Position numbers and translations under genes: made by a program
Part shown: in pieces, positions 33,048 through 41,266 of the stretch
Layout of the letters: every line of letters starts with the position of its first letter
Numbering within the stretch: the stretch's first letter is position 1
From: a virus
Strand: one strand, 5' to 3'
DNA length: 64,000 nucleotides
IMG/VR virus record: IMGVR_UViG_3300027754_000003
Span: 1-64,000 of that record
Notes under the pieces: generated by a model
Database searches by the model: none
Seen by the model: the letters and a program-made list of their open reading frames with translations, nothing else
What the model was told of the DNA's origin: nothing

Positions 33048-33881
33048 TCAATTCAGAGTTGCGGCTGACGAATACCCCTGCTGAGGTGTGATTTCAAGAT
33101 ATATATTTTCACGCATAGGTTCGCTTGCGTCTTCAAGAACAATATCGCCGTGGTCAATTTCTGGAAATTGGCGCTCACTTGGACCAAAGTCTCCAAGTTC
33201 ACGAGCACGGAAAATAGGAACAAGATATCCAGTTGTACGTGAAACACGGCGAAGGTTGAGTATTTCAATTCGCTCAAGACCAATGTTTAAAGCACGAGCC
33301 TGTGCTGCGTAATTGCGGGTCCAGTAATCCAACATGGATTGAACCATGCGGAATCGTTGACTGGCAGGGATGTGTACAGACTCAGACGTAGTTACGTCAA
33401 TGTCACGGCTGTATTCAGTGAGCAAGCCCCACAAGGTTTCAACCACAGCAGCCATACCAATGGTGTCGTAGATGATTTGGGTAAAGTTCTCTAACGGAAC
33501 ATCTACGTTATAGATGTGCCGTTCAATAGCATGACCAGCAAAGTACTCAAGGTCTTGAGGCAAAACCCATTCGTAGTAATAACCTTCAACCATGACCTTA
33601 CTTGTTGATGGGAATGAACGATTAAACCGCATAATGCCGTTGCGCTCATCTATTGAGTAATGCGTTGATGCAGAAGTATTTGCCGTAACTTCTACAGGTT
33701 CTCCGTTTGGGGCATATACCGCTACCCAAAGTCCATCTGATGCAATGTTTGGCTGCCCTAATTCATAAGTACGCCCAATAGCATCAAACGAAACTTGAAA
33801 AAACTTAGGGTAGTCACGAAGAAAAGCACGAGCAATTCTCGTAATCTTATCCATTACGTCTTGAGAATAGTTACCGTTCAT
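33048..33881 (-). CDS. head-proximal structural protein, 277 aa
   Basis: A helical N-terminus (QDVMDKITRIARAFLRDYPK) leads into a beta-rich region with NGIMRFNRSFPSTSKVMVEG, and a C-terminal half rich in helices. The layout suggests a head-completion or neck protein. No motif is recognised. It is followed after six bases by the connector gene. Confidence 0.55.
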   Translation of the reverse strand: MNGNYSQDVMDKITRIARAFLRDYPKFFQVSFDAIGRTYELGQPNIASDGLWVAVYAPNGEPVEVTANTSASTHYSIDERNGIMRFNRSFPSTSKVMVEGYYYEWVLPQDLEYFAGHAIERHIYNVDVPLENFTQIIYDTIGMAAVVETLWGLLTEYSRDIDVTTSESVHIPASQRFRMVQSMLDYWTRNYAAQARALNIGLERIEILNLRRVSRTTGYLVPIFRARELGDFGPSERQFPEIDHGDIVLEDASEPMRENIYLEITPQQGYSSAATLN

Positions 33882-33898
33882 AGATATAGTTTACTTTA

Positions 33899-34066
33899 CT
33901 ATTGGTCACCAGAACCTGAACCAGGCACGGTGTCTTGAAGGTCTTGACCTACAGCAGGTTGTTGTTCACGAAACCTACCAATGAACACTCTTCGGATTCT
34001 TGTAATGTCTTTTACTGAGCCAGATGGTTTTACGAGTAGACCTAAATACGGTTCTCGGTCAGCCAT
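33899..34066 (-). CDS. small hypothetical protein, 55 aa
   Basis: The frame from ATG (34066) to TAG (33899-33901) overlaps the stop of the 213-aa gene as TAATG. The product MADREPYLGLLVKPSGSVKD continues with an Arg-rich helix and a Gly/Ser end. It fills an otherwise empty gap in the structural run. Function unknown. Confidence 0.6.
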   Translation of the reverse strand: MADREPYLGLLVKPSGSVKDITRIRRVFIGRFREQQPAVGQDLQDTVPGSGSGDQ

Positions 34067-34707
34067 TAGATACCGACAAACAAGAATGGGTGAAGTGGTT
34101 GTTCTCGTACGCCTTCGTATTTAGCAAGGTTTTGCCAACCAGTATCATCTGAGTAAACATACAATGATGATTGTTCTACTGCTGGTGTACCAGTTTTAAA
34201 GTACAAGTCACCAGGTTCTGCCGCAGCACTAGGGGCTGAAGAACCAGAACGAATAATTGTTTCAAGAAAAACTCGCTTATCTACACAACTCTTTGAGTCA
34301 AAAGTTTCACCAGACTTACGGTAAAGCGCATACATAACCGTTTGGTTCTCAGTGATTGAAGGGAACACTGGGTTAGTGGCAGAAGGAGTACCAACAACAG
34401 TTGTGTAGAAGAAAGAAGTTCCAGACTTTTCTGCACAAATAAGATCAAACCTTGCTTCAACAGCAGGTGCAGTAAAAGTTAATGTTGCAGCCGATACATA
34501 ACCATAATAACTGTTGACATAAACTTCAGCAGCAGTAAGTGCAGCACTACCGTTACCTGCTGAGAAAATAGTAACGTCAGCACCACTAAGTACACCGTGG
34601 TTACTGTTTCCTAGGATGTAAAAATCAAGCGAATCTGGTTCCGCTTGGTCAAGGCTTTGGATTGTTGTTCCGTACTCGCTTGCATTAGGTACTGTAAATC
34701 CAGCCAT
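34066..34707 (-). CDS. virion structural protein, possible head decoration or fibre, 213 aa
   Basis: The protein is Thr/Ser/Gly-rich and beta-sheet-rich, with an N-terminal DQAEPDSLDFYILGN segment also seen in tail-fibre-like proteins, and a C-terminal GDLYFKTGTPAVEQSSLYVY. It may be a head fibre or decoration protein, from its location just downstream of the capsid gene. Not certain. Confidence 0.55.
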   Translation of the reverse strand: MAGFTVPNASEYGTTIQSLDQAEPDSLDFYILGNSNHGVLSGADVTIFSAGNGSAALTAAEVYVNSYYGYVSAATLTFTAPAVEARFDLICAEKSGTSFFYTTVVGTPSATNPVFPSITENQTVMYALYRKSGETFDSKSCVDKRVFLETIIRSGSSAPSAAAEPGDLYFKTGTPAVEQSSLYVYSDDTGWQNLAKYEGVREQPLHPFLFVGI

Positions 34708-34714
34708 TTAAACC

Positions 34715-34972
34715 TCAGAGAGTGTCGTAGATATTGCCATTCTTCTTTAAATACTCAAACAATCCACGTGGAAGTCTGTAACGCTTACCGTCATTAAACA
34801 ACCATGTGTCTTGACCCCAGAACATTGTCCATGTACCTTTGACACGAGCGCTAACAGTGTCGCTCTTTATCTCAGATTCAGTTTCTTCTGCTTGAGGAAC
34901 TTCTGATACAAAAAGAATCTCTTCTTCTTGCTCTACAAATTCTTGAATGATTGATTTCTTTTTTGCTGCCAT
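34715..34972 (-). CDS. small protein downstream of the major capsid gene, 85 aa
   Basis: An acidic N-terminal half (FVEQEEEILFVSE and similar) is followed by a compact basic/aromatic half with GTWTMFWGQDTWLFNDGKRY. Such small post-capsid proteins can be head decoration or completion factors. It is separated from the capsid gene by a strong hairpin. Confidence 0.6.
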   Translation of the reverse strand: MAAKKKSIIQEFVEQEEEILFVSEVPQAEETESEIKSDTVSARVKGTWTMFWGQDTWLFNDGKRYRLPRGLFEYLKKNGNIYDTL

Positions 34973-34995
34973 TTTATTCTCCGATTGTGAAAGGG

Positions 34996-35028
34996 TTGGG
35001 GGAATCGGGTTTTACCCCGACCCCCCAA
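34996..35028 (-). terminator. strong hairpin after the major capsid gene
   Basis: TTGGGGG pairs with CCCCCAA, and TCGGG pairs with CCCGA inside it, with a mismatch bulge and short loop. It starts 16 bases after the capsid stop on the minus strand. The following bases have only CCCTTT, so it may be a partial terminator that lifts capsid mRNA over the genes that follow. Confidence 0.6.
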
Positions 35029-35043
35029 TACTATTTGACTTAA

Positions 35044-36123
35044 TTACGAGGAAGCGATTGCTCCGCCCTTGGTGTTCAGCAACACACGTGATTCGTGTGT
35101 AATCATGCCGAAGCCCCAAATGGCGTACCAAGCAAGACCATGCTCACGACCAAAGTCAATTACGCCACCGTCACGGAGTTCAACTGGCAATGCAATTGCA
35201 TGTCCAAAAGCGTTGTCACCGATCATAATTGCGTTGTACGACTCTGCGTTCATTGCCTGCACACCCGATGCTGAGTTGTTAATGTCTGCTGGGCCAGCAG
35301 CCTTCGTAACCTGTGTGGTTTCAATGAAGACTACGTCATACAGACGACCAATTTCACCAAGCATGAAGTTTCCTGGAGCAGCATACTTAGATACTTCAAT
35401 GAATTCAGGCCAGTCACGAAGCGCACGGCTCTGTGAAGGGTGAACGAAGCACACGTACGTGTCGCCAAGGCGTGGGATGTTCTGACCAGCAAGGATTTCA
35501 ACTGCATCCTTGATAGTTGCAGGTGAGAGGTAACCTGGGTTTGTTGCGTCACCCAAGGTGCCTGCATCGTAAGGAGCAATTGAACCACGAGTTGCACCGA
35601 GAGTTTTGCGACCAAACACGATGTTTGGAGGAACTGCGGAACCACCAGCAAATGGAATTGCGGTCTTGTACAGGGTGTTACGAGCCTGGATGTCCATAGA
35701 CTGTGCCATGTGACGACCAAGCAAGCGGCTTGACGATGCCATAACGTCATCAAATGATGCGTTAAGGAGCAATTCAGTAACTGCAAGAGCCTGACCTTGT
35801 TCGCCAACCGTGATTTGAATCTGTGATGCAGACAGTGATACTGGCTCCATACGGACACCTTCATCAAGGGTTGCGCCTTCGTCTTGGTCTACTGCAAGGT
35901 TGCTGTAACGCATGAAGTTGATGGTCAAACCTGGTTGAACACCAAGTTCGGTCTTCTTCACTGCGAACTGCTCAAAACGTAGAACAGGCATTGCTTGGAA
36001 CAAAATCTCTTTGGACCAGATAGTTTGAATTGCTGGGGATAAAGCGGAATCGCTACTGTAGCCAGTTGAACTGATGTTCGCTGTTGCAGTAATCGCACCG
36101 CCTGTTGGTGCTGGAAATGCCAT
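35044..36123 (-). CDS. major capsid protein, N4 gp56-like
   Basis: The 359-residue protein has features of the N4-gp56/HK97-fold capsid family: GLTINFMRYSNLAVDQDEGA, a LDEGVRMEPVSLSASQIQ segment with a likely hydrophobic strand, GEQGQALAVTELLLNASFDD, and a conserved MAQSMDIQARNTL helix. It forms the head shell. No N-terminal delta domain is seen, and the scaffold is encoded separately upstream. Start ATG with AAGGAG. Confidence 0.85.
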   Translation of the reverse strand: MAFPAPTGGAITATANISSTGYSSDSALSPAIQTIWSKEILFQAMPVLRFEQFAVKKTELGVQPGLTINFMRYSNLAVDQDEGATLDEGVRMEPVSLSASQIQITVGEQGQALAVTELLLNASFDDVMASSSRLLGRHMAQSMDIQARNTLYKTAIPFAGGSAVPPNIVFGRKTLGATRGSIAPYDAGTLGDATNPGYLSPATIKDAVEILAGQNIPRLGDTYVCFVHPSQSRALRDWPEFIEVSKYAAPGNFMLGEIGRLYDVVFIETTQVTKAAGPADINNSASGVQAMNAESYNAIMIGDNAFGHAIALPVELRDGGVIDFGREHGLAWYAIWGFGMITHESRVLLNTKGGAIASS

Positions 36124-36155
36124 GATGTCTCCTTAAGTGACTATGGATAGATTAT

Positions 36156-36935
36156 TTAAAACCGACCTTTTGATCGGGAACTTAAAAGCCTGTCTCGCAT
36201 TTTAACATACTGGTCCATTGTCATGTTTCGGATGTCCTCCGCATTCAATGTTTGGTATTCCGTTTGAGTTTCCATTGGCCCAACGGATGGTGACGTTACT
36301 GCCACACCCCTAACACGACTCGGTTGAGTCGCTTGTTGGATACTCTCAATAATAGCAGCACTCCGTTGACGAAGGATTTCCACTGATGCTTCAATCTCTT
36401 CTGGGGTGTTGCCTGCGACCAAATCAATCAGTTCTGGAATGATTTCGTCTTGAGACTCGTGTACACGGCGCTGGCGGTAGGTTTCAACCTCACGCAACTG
36501 GCGCTCTTTATCTAGGAGTGCCGACTGTGCTGCACGTTCTGCTTCAATCTGAGCAAAACGACTCTGCCATTCAGCATCCACATTCTTAATCTTGACATTG
36601 AAATCATCCTCGGTTCGCTTGAGAAGTTCTTTTGCACTCAACTCATCAAACTCACGCTGGCGGCGAATCTCTTCGTCTTTACGGGCAATTTCCTGTGCTT
36701 CACGGATTGCCTTTTCACGGTCTGAAGCAAGGGATGTAACTTGCTCTTCCATGCTCTTGTAGCGGCTTTCAGCCTCTTCAATGCGCTTGTAGAGTTTGTC
36801 CTTCTCTTGCTTGCGGATGTTTTCTACTTCATCTTCAGTGAAGATTTTGCCCTTTGGGGCTACTGTGTTTGCCTCCGCATGAAAGGCTTCTGTAGCCTCC
36901 ACAGGGATGACAATTTCGTCATTACCTTTTGCCAT
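36156..36935 (-). CDS. scaffolding protein, coiled-coil
   Basis: Residues about 30-150 form a long charged coiled coil (Glu/Arg/Lys/Ala-rich, with repeats of the EEAESRYKSMEEQ kind), and the C-terminal 100 residues contain a helical DEIIPELIDLVAGNTPEEIE region and a basic end (DRLLSSRSKGRF). This is the usual look of a phage scaffold, and it stands between portal and capsid genes. No protease domain is fused. A TATAAATA element lies upstream. Confidence 0.75.
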   Translation of the reverse strand: MAKGNDEIVIPVEATEAFHAEANTVAPKGKIFTEDEVENIRKQEKDKLYKRIEEAESRYKSMEEQVTSLASDREKAIREAQEIARKDEEIRRQREFDELSAKELLKRTEDDFNVKIKNVDAEWQSRFAQIEAERAAQSALLDKERQLREVETYRQRRVHESQDEIIPELIDLVAGNTPEEIEASVEILRQRSAAIIESIQQATQPSRVRGVAVTSPSVGPMETQTEYQTLNAEDIRNMTMDQYVKMRDRLLSSRSKGRF

Positions 36936-36976
36936 GATTTTCTCCTAAGTGTTGTTTAGCAAATATTGACTTGAAT

Positions 36977-36984
36977 TATTTATA
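36977..36984 (-). promoter_or_regulatory. TATAAATA element upstream of the scaffold gene
   Basis: The minus strand reads TATAAATA, 42 bases before the scaffold ATG and 5 bases after the portal stop. The sequence equals the T4 late promoter core and also serves as a sigma70-like -10 (TATAAA). There is no clear -35. It may drive scaffold and capsid expression. Confidence 0.45.
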
Positions 36985-36988
36985 CGTG

Positions 36989-38680
36989 TTATTTATCTTC
37001 GTCAGGTATACGGCGCTGGGCGAACCTTGCTCCGTATGCCTTACTAGTCATTTGATTCATCAATTCCATTTCTACTGGCGGTACAGCAGTTCCTGGAAGC
37101 ACTCCGCCCCCTTGAGGGCTTCCTGCACTAGTTACATTACCATCTCCTGAAGGAGCAGGTTCAAGACCCCCTCCATTAGGAAGTAGTCCTGTAGCCATCA
37201 TTACCGCTTGACCAATTTGAGCACGAATCATATCCAGTGCTCCTTGGTCAACAGCGTCATCTCGTAGTTCCTCAAAGACTTCAATCATCTTCTCATTCGG
37301 GAACTCTTCACCTAGGGCTCGTAGTGCGCCCTTCTTAGACTCAATACCTAAAGCCATCTTTGCCTGCACTTCATTGAGTTTGATGAGAGCATCAACAGGA
37401 AGGGGGTCGGGCCAATGGATTGTTGTCTTATATGTATTTGGGTCATTGGGGTCCAACTGCGTGAGCATGTCTGGCTCAGGCATTGCCGTTTGTGAAGGGT
37501 TGTAAATAAGCAACTCTGGAATAAACACAGCACAAGTTTTAATAATGATTTCGTTAAGTTTCTCAAGACCCTGTGTAAAGTGAATCTTCTTCATCTGGTA
37601 ACGGTTCATCAAAGGCTGATACTGGATAGCCAAAGCAACACCTGAAGTGTTAGATACTGGTTGGAATTGACCAAGGGCAGTTTCAGGAACACCAGTGATT
37701 TCGTGCATTGCTCGTTTAATCATTTGCACGTATTCAATAGCACCAGACATTTCACCACGTGATTCAAGGTTAAATACTTGTGCTTCTTTTGGAAGTCCAG
37801 CCCAAACCTTTTTAGGACCACGCTCAAGTTGTGAAGCCTTAGCGCCTGTAATAATTGTTACAGGAGCAGCATGGTAGTTAATGATGTCTGAAATTTCAGT
37901 CATCTTCTCGTTGAGTTCACGGTTCAACTGGATAATGTCCCAGATGTCTGACTGACCCCAAGGTGATGAAGTTATTGTAATGTTCGGAATGTGAACGATT
38001 GGAACAACACCAATTGGGTTTTCGTACTCGTCAATTAACTCATCATTGATAAATTGTTGCACGGTGTTATCCGTGAGGATTTCAGTAAAGGTGTAAACCT
38101 GACGAGTACCTTCGGGTGATGTACCCCAAAAGCGGTACTTAAGTTTGAAACGAATCAAACGCTCACGGTCATGGGGGTGATACTCAGGGAAACAATGCGC
38201 TGGGTTTAACGGGAGAATACGAACACGACCTGGATGTTGTAGACCAACACCGTCAGCGTAAGGCTCATCAAAAGCAACCTTTACAAAGCAGTCTCCAGTG
38301 ATACTTGCAAGTTGTCCCATTTGCCACAACAAATAATGTTTGTTGTTGTGGTTATCCCAAACCTCATGGAGGAGTTGGGGAATGATTGCTTCGTTTTGCT
38401 CAGGTACTTTAAATTGAATACCTTTACCAAAACAAAAGTTTGTAATGAAGTCCGACATGGTCTTCACATAGTTCATGGTGACATTGTTTTCACCTTGCTC
38501 ACGGCGGTGTGACCAGTGGTGTCCTAGATACCAAGCCCAAGCAGCAGAATACCTGTTGAGTCTTGGTCCGTGAACTTCAAACTCTTCGTCAGCAAGTTCA
38601 ACCAATCCAAGTGGACTAATCGCTACGGTTAAGTCGCTAGATGCCGCCCTATAAGACGGGGACCAAAAATCAACAGGCAT
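36989..38680 (-). CDS. portal protein
   Basis: The 563-residue product matches the phage portal layout: MNYVKTMSDFITNFCFGKGI, LHEVWDNHNNKHYLLWQMGQ with LASITGDCFVKVAFDEP, and helical segments with DIWDIIQLNRELNEKMTEIS and GVALAIQYQPLMNRYQMKK. The Gly/Pro-rich C-terminus follows. It forms the dodecameric gate for DNA and nucleates the capsid. It stands between the proteasome-like gene region and the scaffold. Confidence 0.9.
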   Translation of the reverse strand: MPVDFWSPSYRAASSDLTVAISPLGLVELADEEFEVHGPRLNRYSAAWAWYLGHHWSHRREQGENNVTMNYVKTMSDFITNFCFGKGIQFKVPEQNEAIIPQLLHEVWDNHNNKHYLLWQMGQLASITGDCFVKVAFDEPYADGVGLQHPGRVRILPLNPAHCFPEYHPHDRERLIRFKLKYRFWGTSPEGTRQVYTFTEILTDNTVQQFINDELIDEYENPIGVVPIVHIPNITITSSPWGQSDIWDIIQLNRELNEKMTEISDIINYHAAPVTIITGAKASQLERGPKKVWAGLPKEAQVFNLESRGEMSGAIEYVQMIKRAMHEITGVPETALGQFQPVSNTSGVALAIQYQPLMNRYQMKKIHFTQGLEKLNEIIIKTCAVFIPELLIYNPSQTAMPEPDMLTQLDPNDPNTYKTTIHWPDPLPVDALIKLNEVQAKMALGIESKKGALRALGEEFPNEKMIEVFEELRDDAVDQGALDMIRAQIGQAVMMATGLLPNGGGLEPAPSGDGNVTSAGSPQGGGVLPGTAVPPVEMELMNQMTSKAYGARFAQRRIPDEDK

Positions 38681-38699
38681 TTGTTACACCTTTTCTGAA

Positions 38700-38727
38700 A
38701 AGAAGAATACTAAGATATTACTTCTTT
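38700..38727 (-). terminator. hairpin at the end of the small Ala/Lys-rich gene
   Basis: On the minus strand AAGAAG-T-AATA pairs with TATTCTTCTT around a short loop (with one bulged base), overlapping the stop codon of the upstream gene. It may be a weak terminator before the portal gene or an mRNA stabiliser. Confidence 0.35.
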
Positions 38728-38987
38728 TTTGCTGGTGAGGCTTTTTTGGCTGGGGACTTCTTAGCAACTGGTGCTGCTTCCAAAGCCTTAGTCGCCACGC
38801 TCAAGAGAAGAGCCGTGTTCTTAGGACCAATCTTGGTTGAAATAACCGAGACAATTGCTGCTGCTGCAGGTACTGCAATTGCAATCATTTCTGGGGTCAA
38901 GTCCAACTTGGCTCCTAGATAAGTAAGTGCGCCCAAAATTGCGCCCTTGATTGCTGCATCTGCTGTTTCTACTTTTGCTTGATTCAT
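38718..38987 (-). CDS. small Ala-rich protein with Lys/Pro tail, 89 aa
   Basis: A hydrophobic Ala/Ile/Val helix (about residues 32-50) could be a membrane segment, and the last 25 residues are KKSPAKKASPAKKK-like, as in histone H1 tails. That combination could mean a membrane-anchored DNA-binding peptide or a small head protein. AAGGAG precedes the ATG. Family unknown; location just upstream of the portal. Confidence 0.6.
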   Translation of the reverse strand: MNQAKVETADAAIKGAILGALTYLGAKLDLTPEMIAIAVPAAAAIVSVISTKIGPKNTALLLSVATKALEAAPVAKKSPAKKASPAKKK

Positions 38988-39013
38988 GTTAACTCCTTAA
39001 TAGGGGATACCCG

Positions 39014-39019
39014 ATTATA
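39014..39019 (-). promoter_or_regulatory. possible -10 box TATAAT upstream of the 89-aa gene
   Basis: TATAAT on the minus strand overlaps the stop codon of the proteasome-like gene and stands 26 bases before the next ATG, with AAGGAG between. No convincing -35 is visible at 16-18 bases. Confidence 0.35.
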
Positions 39020-39647
39020 CAGGCTTACGGGTTTTACTTGTTTCGTACTCCTGAATGTACGTGTGATACGGAGGACCCGTATGAGGGTCAAATCTAGCAC
39101 TAACTGTCAGAGCCTTCAAAGCGTTAGTTTTAGCCTGTTGCACAGTTTGCTTCTTATTGTGCGTAAGTATTTGCATAGCCCCTAACGCATACTCACCACC
39201 AGAACCAATTACGTAAAGACCACTGGCTTCTGAAGCCCAAGCGTAATCACCATCAACGATATAAATAGTTCCATTAATGGCTACAAGGATTAACGACCCT
39301 TGCTCCGCAATATGTTCTTTATTCTCGTTGAGGTCGGGGATGGAGTATCCCTGAGCATCAAAGCATTCTCTGAGTGCTGGGATAAACTTCGCCGTAAAGA
39401 ACTGGTCAAGTTTCTTCCCCTTAAGGTTTGGTGGTGGGGTCGGCGGTTGAAACACGTGATGGAGAATGTTGATGGCTCGTACATCTCCAGCAGCACCAAG
39501 TAAATATTTTCCATTAGTTGATACCTTGCTGCTTCCTTCACGAAGCGTTCCTATTTGCGTGGCAATGCCCCCATCAATAGATGAGATACGAGAGTCCACA
39601 CATACGACAGCGAAACCATCACCTTGGACAGCAACGATAGTAGTCAT
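39015..39647 (-). CDS. proteasome beta/HslV-like Ntn hydrolase
   Basis: The 210-residue product begins MTTIVAVQGDGFAVVCVDSR, so removal of Met would expose Thr as in 20S beta subunits and HslV. Asp18 in CVDSR corresponds to the catalytic-type Asp17, Lys41 in SSKVSTNGKYLLGAAGD to Lys33, and IGSGGEYALGA to the Ser129 region (GSG). An extra loop of about seven residues lies before the Lys. It should be a self-activating Thr protease. It stands beside portal and metallophosphoesterase genes, so a head-maturation or host-protein-degrading role is possible; no regulatory ATPase gene is near. Confidence 0.78.
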   Translation of the reverse strand: MTTIVAVQGDGFAVVCVDSRISSIDGGIATQIGTLREGSSKVSTNGKYLLGAAGDVRAINILHHVFQPPTPPPNLKGKKLDQFFTAKFIPALRECFDAQGYSIPDLNENKEHIAEQGSLILVAINGTIYIVDGDYAWASEASGLYVIGSGGEYALGAMQILTHNKKQTVQQAKTNALKALTVSARFDPHTGPPYHTYIQEYETSKTRKPV

Positions 39648-39650
39648 GGT

Positions 39651-40808
39651 CTACTCGGCAATAAATTCTTTACCATGATACAACGCCCATCCGTTGTAAA
39701 TAGGAATAACATCGTATGAGAACCTGTGATTTCCGTCATCTTCGTAAGTGACAACACCAATACCTTGTTGCCAGTTCTCATACCGAGTTAGAGGTCGCCC
39801 GTCTAAATCCACCCCACCCCTAGTGCTAGGAATAGCCCCGTCAATCCTAGCCAAGCAGCCAGGAGAAGCAGCCATGATAGTTCTGGGACCATCAAAGTCT
39901 TCACGAGTTTTAAACGCTGTTTCAATGCGGTGAATGTGACCATAGATAACACTTGTCTTTTCTTGGTTGAGGTAAACATGTGCGGTTGACCCTGAAGATT
40001 TTACACGGTCACCGTGAATGATGCGAAGTTTTTCATTAACCCAATAATCTGATGCTGGGTAACCTGGTCGGTATTCAATACCAAACTCTTCCATGCGACA
40101 GAGATAAGGAACTGAAAGAACAGGCCATGACGCTGGTGTGTTTCCTTTGCGAAGACCATAAGCAGCACCTGCGTTTTGCACAAGGTACTTAGGCATACGC
40201 TCTTCGTGGTTTCCTGCAAGCCAGATAATCTTTGCATCTGGAGCAGCAGCACGAAGTTGAGCGCAGAACAAAGTTGCACGGTCAATTGATGCTTGCGTAG
40301 TTTGTGCGTACGCAGGATATGTCACATACTTACCCATCTCAGGTAAGTCAAGGTTGTCACCAACAAGAGCAACAACTTCAGGCTGTAAATCTTCTACAAG
40401 TTTGATGCAGATTTCAAGAGCCTTTTCATCATGCGTTGCTTCTAGCAAACCCTCACGGTTACGGAAATATCCAATTTGAATATCTGGTGGAACCACACAA
40501 GTTTTAAAACCTGTTAATTTTTTCTTAGTTGCTTTTGGCGTTGGCAATTTAATTGCAGGACCTTGTTGTACAACAGGCCATTCAGGACCTGATTCCCACT
40601 TAGGTGAGAATTTAAATTGCACACCAGCAAGGTCATGGATTTCCGCTTCACCTTCTTCGTTCTTGGTAAGCGATTGATACAAAGATACCCTTTGAATTTG
40701 GCCTATTTCATCTACGTCAATTCCTTGACGAGCAAATAAATCAGCAAGTTTTCCGAGCACTTCTTTAGGACTCTGTGGTCCAGCAGTTAGTTCTTCTTTA
40801 ATGGACAT
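39651..40808 (-). CDS. calcineurin-like metallophosphoesterase
   Basis: The C-terminal 240 residues show the metallophosphoesterase motif series: VVALVGDNLDL (about 145-155), WLAGNHEER (197-204), IIHGD and YGHIHR. An N-terminal region of about 100 residues precedes the domain and has an HTH-like start (SPKEVLGKLADLFARQGIDV). Substrate is unknown; such phage enzymes may act on nucleic acids or nucleotides. An Asp-rich first motif (DxH) is replaced by PPDIQIGY, so one metal ligand may differ. Confidence 0.75.
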   Translation of the reverse strand: MSIKEELTAGPQSPKEVLGKLADLFARQGIDVDEIGQIQRVSLYQSLTKNEEGEAEIHDLAGVQFKFSPKWESGPEWPVVQQGPAIKLPTPKATKKKLTGFKTCVVPPDIQIGYFRNREGLLEATHDEKALEICIKLVEDLQPEVVALVGDNLDLPEMGKYVTYPAYAQTTQASIDRATLFCAQLRAAAPDAKIIWLAGNHEERMPKYLVQNAGAAYGLRKGNTPASWPVLSVPYLCRMEEFGIEYRPGYPASDYWVNEKLRIIHGDRVKSSGSTAHVYLNQEKTSVIYGHIHRIETAFKTREDFDGPRTIMAASPGCLARIDGAIPSTRGGVDLDGRPLTRYENWQQGIGVVTYEDDGNHRFSYDVIPIYNGWALYHGKEFIAE

Positions 40809-41079
40809 CGCAACTACACATCTTTCTACTATGTTTTTCTACCATTCGGATTGTTACATCATGCTCATGTTTTTTAAGCAAATCAGAAAGCCACTTATAC
40901 GTGTAGCCACTAGTTTGGATTGAGCGAGGTGAAGCGTTCTTTTCTCGTATCTTAACGAACGCATCGTCTAATGCTGCTTGCTCTTCAACAGACATTTCAT
41001 TACGGACTTTGCCAATACCGCAAAGTTTTAGAGGAGCAGAACCTGCTTTAAGTTCGTCTAATAAACTATTTTTTGACAT
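40798..41079 (-). CDS. small HTH-like protein, 93 aa
   Basis: The protein is helical, with MSVEEQAALDDAFVKIREKN, then an HTH-like SGYTYKWLSDLLKKHEHDVT and a Cys pair CSC near the end. It may bind DNA. Position downstream of a good promoter and upstream of the phosphoesterase suggests it is an early member of the late operon. No family name. Confidence 0.55.
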   Translation of the reverse strand: MSKNSLLDELKAGSAPLKLCGIGKVRNEMSVEEQAALDDAFVKIREKNASPRSIQTSGYTYKWLSDLLKKHEHDVTIRMVEKHSRKMCSCDVH

Positions 41080-41209
41080 TTTTCTTCTCCAACTTGTGTC
41101 GTTCTTTTTGAAGCACCTCTATTACTCTGAACAATTCTTCAGTATCAGAAGGCCCAACAAAGACCTTACTGAGATAATAGAGGATACGGTCAATGTCATG
41201 TACCTTCAT
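41066..41209 (-). CDS. small hypothetical protein, 47 aa
   Basis: A frame of 47 codons (ATG 41209 to TAG 41066) is the first gene after the 41238-41266 promoter. AGGGTGG lies before its ATG, and it overlaps the next gene by 14 bases. The product MKVHDIDRILYYLSKVFVGP ends in a Lys-rich tail and looks like a small helical hairpin. Function unknown. Confidence 0.6.
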   Translation of the reverse strand: MKVHDIDRILYYLSKVFVGPSDTEELFRVIEVLQKERHKLEKKNVKK

Positions 41210-41237
41210 GCTACCACCCTTTTGGTTTAGGTTGTGT

Positions 41238-41266
41238 AGCGTATCCTACCTAAGTAGGTGTGTCAA
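41238..41266 (-). promoter_or_regulatory. sigma70-like promoter ahead of the head/tail operon
   Basis: On the minus strand TTGACA (41266-41261) is followed after exactly 17 bases by TACGCT (41243-41238), a TANNNT -10 box. The spacer holds a palindrome with perfect arms ACCTA and TAGGT (41248-41259), which would suit an operator. The first gene begins 28 bases after the -10. It is the best promoter match I see in this window and faces the morphogenesis genes. Confidence 0.65.
41248..41259. repeat. palindrome inside the promoter spacer
   Basis: ACCTA and TAGGT are perfect 5-bp arms around a two-base centre. Located between -35 and -10, it could be bound by a regulator. Seen directly; function is inferred. 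Confidence 0.45.

Noticed and set aside
35331-35867. Alternative minus-strand frame inside the capsid gene
   Set aside because: Out-of-frame reading of the major capsid gene with biased Leu/Ser/His composition.
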